This document shows positions 9,172-11,292 of a stretch of DNA of 11,292 nucleotides, piece after piece. The position numbers and the translations under genes were made by a program. The stretch is from JBOHNM01 sp050730675 (GTDB taxonomy: Bacteria; Planctomycetota; Phycisphaerae; Phycisphaerales; UBA1924): the NCBI GenBank assembly GCA_050730675.1, contig JBOHNM010000136.1:1-11292 (forward strand), in the 5' to 3' direction. Below the pieces are notes generated by a model that worked only from the letters and a program-made list of their open reading frames with translations, did no database searches and had not been told where the DNA came from. Each line of letters opens with the position of its first letter. Position 1 is the first letter of the stretch.

Positions 9172-9606
9172 TCAGGTTGACTGAGAGGTGGGTTCGGCGC
9201 GGATCATCGTGGCCTGCATGAGAGCGACGAGCTTGCGGGTTTCGCCGGTGAAGGACTCGACTTCGGCCTGGCAGACGGAGATCGTGCGGCCGGCGCGGAT
9301 GACCTTGGCGGTGGCGACGAGGCGGTCGCCGGCGGCGGGGGCGAGGAGGTTGACCTTGAACTCGATGCTGAGGACCTCGGAGCCGGGGGGGATTTTGGTC
9401 AGGGCGGCGTAGCCGCAGGCGGAATCGGCGATGGCGGCGACGGCGCCTGCGTGGGCGAAGCCGTGTTGCTGGGTGATGGCGGGGGTGATGGGGAGTTCGA
9501 TGCGGACCAAACCGTCGGCGACTTCGATGAGGCGCGCGCCAAGGGTGGCCATGAGGGGCTGGCGGGCGAAGCTGGAGGAGACGGCGTGCTTTGCAGAGTC
9601 TGACAT
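9172..9606 (-). CDS. PaaI-type hotdog-fold thioesterase
   Basis: 144 residues, a usual length for a single hotdog domain. Members of this family hydrolyse acyl-CoA thioesters, often aryl or medium-chain acyl-CoAs; the substrate is not evident here. The family motif is QQHGFAHAGAVAAIADSACG (46-65), with His 48, the Gly that follows it and the acidic Asp 61 on the central helix in the expected places. The downstream strands (VLSIEFKVNLLAPAAGDRL, VIRAGRTISVCQAEV, LVALMQATM) match the hotdog sheet. The protein should be cytosolic and tetrameric, as usual for the family. No Shine-Dalgarno site is evident at the ATG at 9606. It shares a strand with the zinc-ribbon gene (9040-8537), 131 bp away across the heptamer array, and diverges from the second zinc-ribbon gene by 55 bp. 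Confidence 0.92.
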   Translation of the reverse strand: MSDSAKHAVSSSFARQPLMATLGARLIEVADGLVRIELPITPAITQQHGFAHAGAVAAIADSACGYAALTKIPPGSEVLSIEFKVNLLAPAAGDRLVATAKVIRAGRTISVCQAEVESFTGETRKLVALMQATMIRAEPTSQST

Positions 9607-9661
9607 AGTGGAAGGACGTTAGACCGGCAACCTTAGGGTCTGAGCGTGGTAACCTCACATC

Positions 9662-10465
9662 GTGGCTCACGGGACAAATGCCGAAGGCGCTCATTGGTTG
9701 AAGGGGTTGCCTTGGCTTCGAGTCGTCCTGTCGCTGATCTGTGGCTTCGTTGTTTCGATACTCGTGGCTTGGGGCGCGGAAGTGCGGATGGCGCATCGTC
9801 GCGTGGCGGTCATCGTGACTTCGCCAAGCGGACGCTCGACGATCTCGACGCCGACGTACCGGAATCTTGGATTTCGCTACGCGGACGGGCTGCTGACGAG
9901 CGGGTTCGGCAGCGTTGGCGCAGAACATTGGAGCGTCGCGCCGGATCCACTGGCGGGCAACGGATTCACGCACAGCGTGGGCAAGGGCTTTATGCCGCCG
10001 AGCTGGGTGCCGCGGCAGCTTCAAGAGGGCGAGGAGGCGGTGACGGTCTATGGAGCGGGCTGGCCGTGGACGTGCGTGTACCGCGTGGAGACGGCGACGC
10101 GGCGGCCTTTCCGGCCGGGAGCGGGTTCGCCGCGGATCGGGGCTGACGTGTGGACGGGTCACCTGGATGCGCCCAGCCGGATCACCGGTGTGGATGCCCG
10201 GCTACCGGTTCTGCCGGTGCCGCTGGGGCTTGCGCTTGATGCTGTGGTGTGGGGCGCAGCGGTCTTTGTTGCCGCGTTTGGATGGAGCGGTGTGCGCGGG
10301 CTGGTCCGGCGCTTTCGACAGTTGTGCCCCGGTTGTGGGTATGACGCGCGGGGGCTGCGGGTGTGCCCGGAGTGCGGGCGGGCGCGGCACGTAAGTGATG
10401 GCGAGGGGTTGGGTCCGGCCGTGGACGGCCATTCGTTTCCGGCCGATCAAGGCCGAGGTCGATGA
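9662..10465 (+). CDS. Two-pass membrane protein with C-terminal zinc ribbon (larger form)
   Basis: 267 residues with a GTG start. A helix at about 19-38 is followed by a likely exported domain of about 140 residues with many Gly, Trp and Pro (GFRYADGLLTSGFGSVGAEH), a second helix at about 183-206, then a cytoplasmic basic segment and a zinc ribbon with Cys 222, 225, 235 and 238 (CPGCGYDARGLRVCPECG). A polar tail of about 28 residues follows. The layout matches the shorter protein at 8537-9040, suggesting related design though the exported parts differ. Function is unknown. An in-frame TAA at 9650-9652 lies upstream, and the next ATG would remove the first helix, so GTG at 9662 is the best start although it has no clear ribosome site. 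It diverges from the thioesterase gene. Confidence 0.8.
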   Translation: MAHGTNAEGAHWLKGLPWLRVVLSLICGFVVSILVAWGAEVRMAHRRVAVIVTSPSGRSTISTPTYRNLGFRYADGLLTSGFGSVGAEHWSVAPDPLAGNGFTHSVGKGFMPPSWVPRQLQEGEEAVTVYGAGWPWTCVYRVETATRRPFRPGAGSPRIGADVWTGHLDAPSRITGVDARLPVLPVPLGLALDAVVWGAAVFVAAFGWSGVRGLVRRFRQLCPGCGYDARGLRVCPECGRARHVSDGEGLGPAVDGHSFPADQGRGR

Positions 10466-10538
10466 GCGTCGTGTGTGCCCCAGTTGCGGACGCCGAGATT
10501 TGTGCATGCTCCCCGCGCAAGCGGCGATCACCAATCCA

Positions 10539-10988
10539 TCAGACCGTCACGGACTCGAATCCCATCTTGTTGTCGGTGAGGCGGGCGAAGTAGGCCTCGA
10601 TGGCGTCGAGGCCGGTGACGCGGTGGACGAAGGCGGCGGCGCGGACGAGGTCGGCGCGCTGGACGAGCTCGAGGCGGGGCTCCTTGAGGTCCAGGCGCGA
10701 GGAGTAGAAGGCGCAGGCCTGGTGAGCGATCAGGACGACGCGCTTGAGCTTGTGGACCTGGACCAGGAACTGGAGTTCATCCACAACTCCGTGCTCTTCG
10801 AGGTGGGCCTGGGGGTGGCCGGCGAGGCAGGCGGGGCCGCCGGGGAGGCAGAGTCGGTCGTAGCGGGGGAGGTTGAGGCCGTTGATGAGGAAGTCGTCGC
10901 ACTGGAGGCCGACGCGGCCGTCGGAGCAGTAGAGGGCGGCGGCGTGGATGCGGGTCGAATCGTAACGGACTGGGGATTGGTAGTTCAT
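10539..10988 (-). CDS. Small beta-carbonic-anhydrase-like protein
   Basis: 149 residues. The N-terminal motif YCSDGRV (20-26) and the later IAHQAC (87-92) match the beta-carbonic anhydrase zinc-site pattern C-x-D-x-R ... H-x-x-C: Cys 21, Asp 23, Arg 25, His 89 and Cys 92 are all present with about the expected spacing. Segments between them also align by eye with the family: YDRLCLPGG in the place of the conserved RN-A-N loop, and VVDELQFLVQVHKLKRVVLI in the place of the helix and strand before H-x-x-C. It is shorter than classic enzymes (about 200 aa or more) and lacks the Gly usually following the second Cys, so it may be a divergent or non-enzymatic member. It should be cytosolic. Start is ATG at 10988 with AGGA about 7 nt upstream. 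The PIN-domain gene ends 52 bp upstream on the same strand. Confidence 0.7.
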   Translation of the reverse strand: MNYQSPVRYDSTRIHAAALYCSDGRVGLQCDDFLINGLNLPRYDRLCLPGGPACLAGHPQAHLEEHGVVDELQFLVQVHKLKRVVLIAHQACAFYSSRLDLKEPRLELVQRADLVRAAAFVHRVTGLDAIEAYFARLTDNKMGFESVTV

Positions 10989-11040
10989 GGCGAGGTCCTG
11001 GGAGGCGTGTCGATCTGGTTCGCCGAGGATAACCTGAGGG

Positions 11041-11292
11041 CTAGTAGGGACGGATCACTTTCAAACCACGAATCGGTCGAAAGTGTTTCTCGTTGATCGT
11101 TGCGACCGGGACGCCGAGACGCATTGCTGTCGCGGCGACCAAGCAGTCGACCCAATCGACACCCGACGATCGTGCGTGCAGGCGGCCGAGGCGCATGGCA
11201 AGCGTCCAGTCCGCGTCGGTCGGAAATAGTGTCCGTGTTTGTGATGTGAGTTTGTCGAATTCCTTGATCTCGTTGCGGTCGCGGAGGCCTGG
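11041..11292 (-). CDS. PIN-domain (VapC-like) protein, C-terminal part
   Basis: The window edge cuts this gene; 83 C-terminal residues are visible and the TAG stop is at 11041-11043. The end carries the typical PIN pattern: a conserved acidic region VDWVDCLVAATAMRLGVPV followed by ATINEKHF and IRGLKVIRPY, matching VapC-type ribonuclease toxins, which use clustered Asp residues to bind magnesium and cut RNA. In such proteins the D of the VDCLVAATA helix and the Asn before KHF are conserved positions. The N-terminal Asp and the start codon are outside the window, so activity cannot be judged, nor can an antitoxin partner be seen. The domain call is strong; its role in a toxin-antitoxin pair is inferred. 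Confidence 0.88.
   Translation of the reverse strand, partial: PGLRDRNEIKEFDKLTSQTRTLFPTDADWTLAMRLGRLHARSSGVDWVDCLVAATAMRLGVPVATINEKHFRPIRGLKVIRPY

Noticed and set aside
9041..10162. Upstream extension of the 8537-9040 gene to 10162
   Set aside because: The extension reads through the heptamer array and the antisense of the thioesterase and the second zinc-ribbon gene. Only the part after 9040 looks like protein.

Overview
The window looks like chromosomal DNA from a high-GC planctomycete, probably of the Phycisphaerae type. This is inferred from three things: strong G/C preference at third codon positions, a dockerin-type double EF-hand on a small anchored protein, and two membrane proteins ending in a CxxCGYD...CPEC zinc ribbon, a tail common in planctomycete genomes. 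There are no rRNA or tRNA genes, CRISPR arrays, transposases or phage genes. Most content is housekeeping or lineage-specific small genes. I found no convincing new multi-gene system; the most unusual signals are short tandem or inverted repeats at gene edges and a small divergent beta-carbonic-anhydrase-like protein.

Layout. Bases 2 to about 183 hold the 3' part of a rightward membrane-protein gene. A leftward block then runs from 6007 down to 184: a secreted protein of unknown function (6007-5390), a CYTH triphosphatase-like protein (5281-4718), a DUF4230-like anchored protein (about 4605-3895), an anchored dockerin-domain protein (3819-3304) and a large purL (3261-184) that carries two PurS-like domains at its N-terminus. 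A 320-bp divergent intergenic region (6008-6327) separates this block from a rightward pair: a TMEM175/DUF1211 channel-like protein (6328-6924) and a membrane-anchored metallophosphoesterase (6987-8216).

The right third has a small lipoprotein (8485-8276, leftward), a zinc-ribbon membrane protein (9040-8537, leftward), a PaaI-type hotdog thioesterase (9606-9172, leftward), a second zinc-ribbon membrane protein (9662-10465, rightward), a beta-CA-like protein (10988-10539, leftward) and the C-terminal part of a PIN-domain protein (11292-11041, leftward).

How they work together: purL supplies de novo purine synthesis, and its neighbours do not obviously share that pathway. The leftward genes may be co-transcribed because of close spacing (42-112 bp), but this looks like loose grouping rather than a functional operon. 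Where a Shine-Dalgarno site is visible (6015-6018, 3827-3830, 6316-6320, 6976-6979) the GGAG/GAGG core sits 7 nt from the chosen ATG, and this settles two ambiguous double-ATG starts. Four distinct short repeat families (units of 7 or 8 nt) sit at gene ends, leaders or a protein linker and are probably dispersed genomic repeats.
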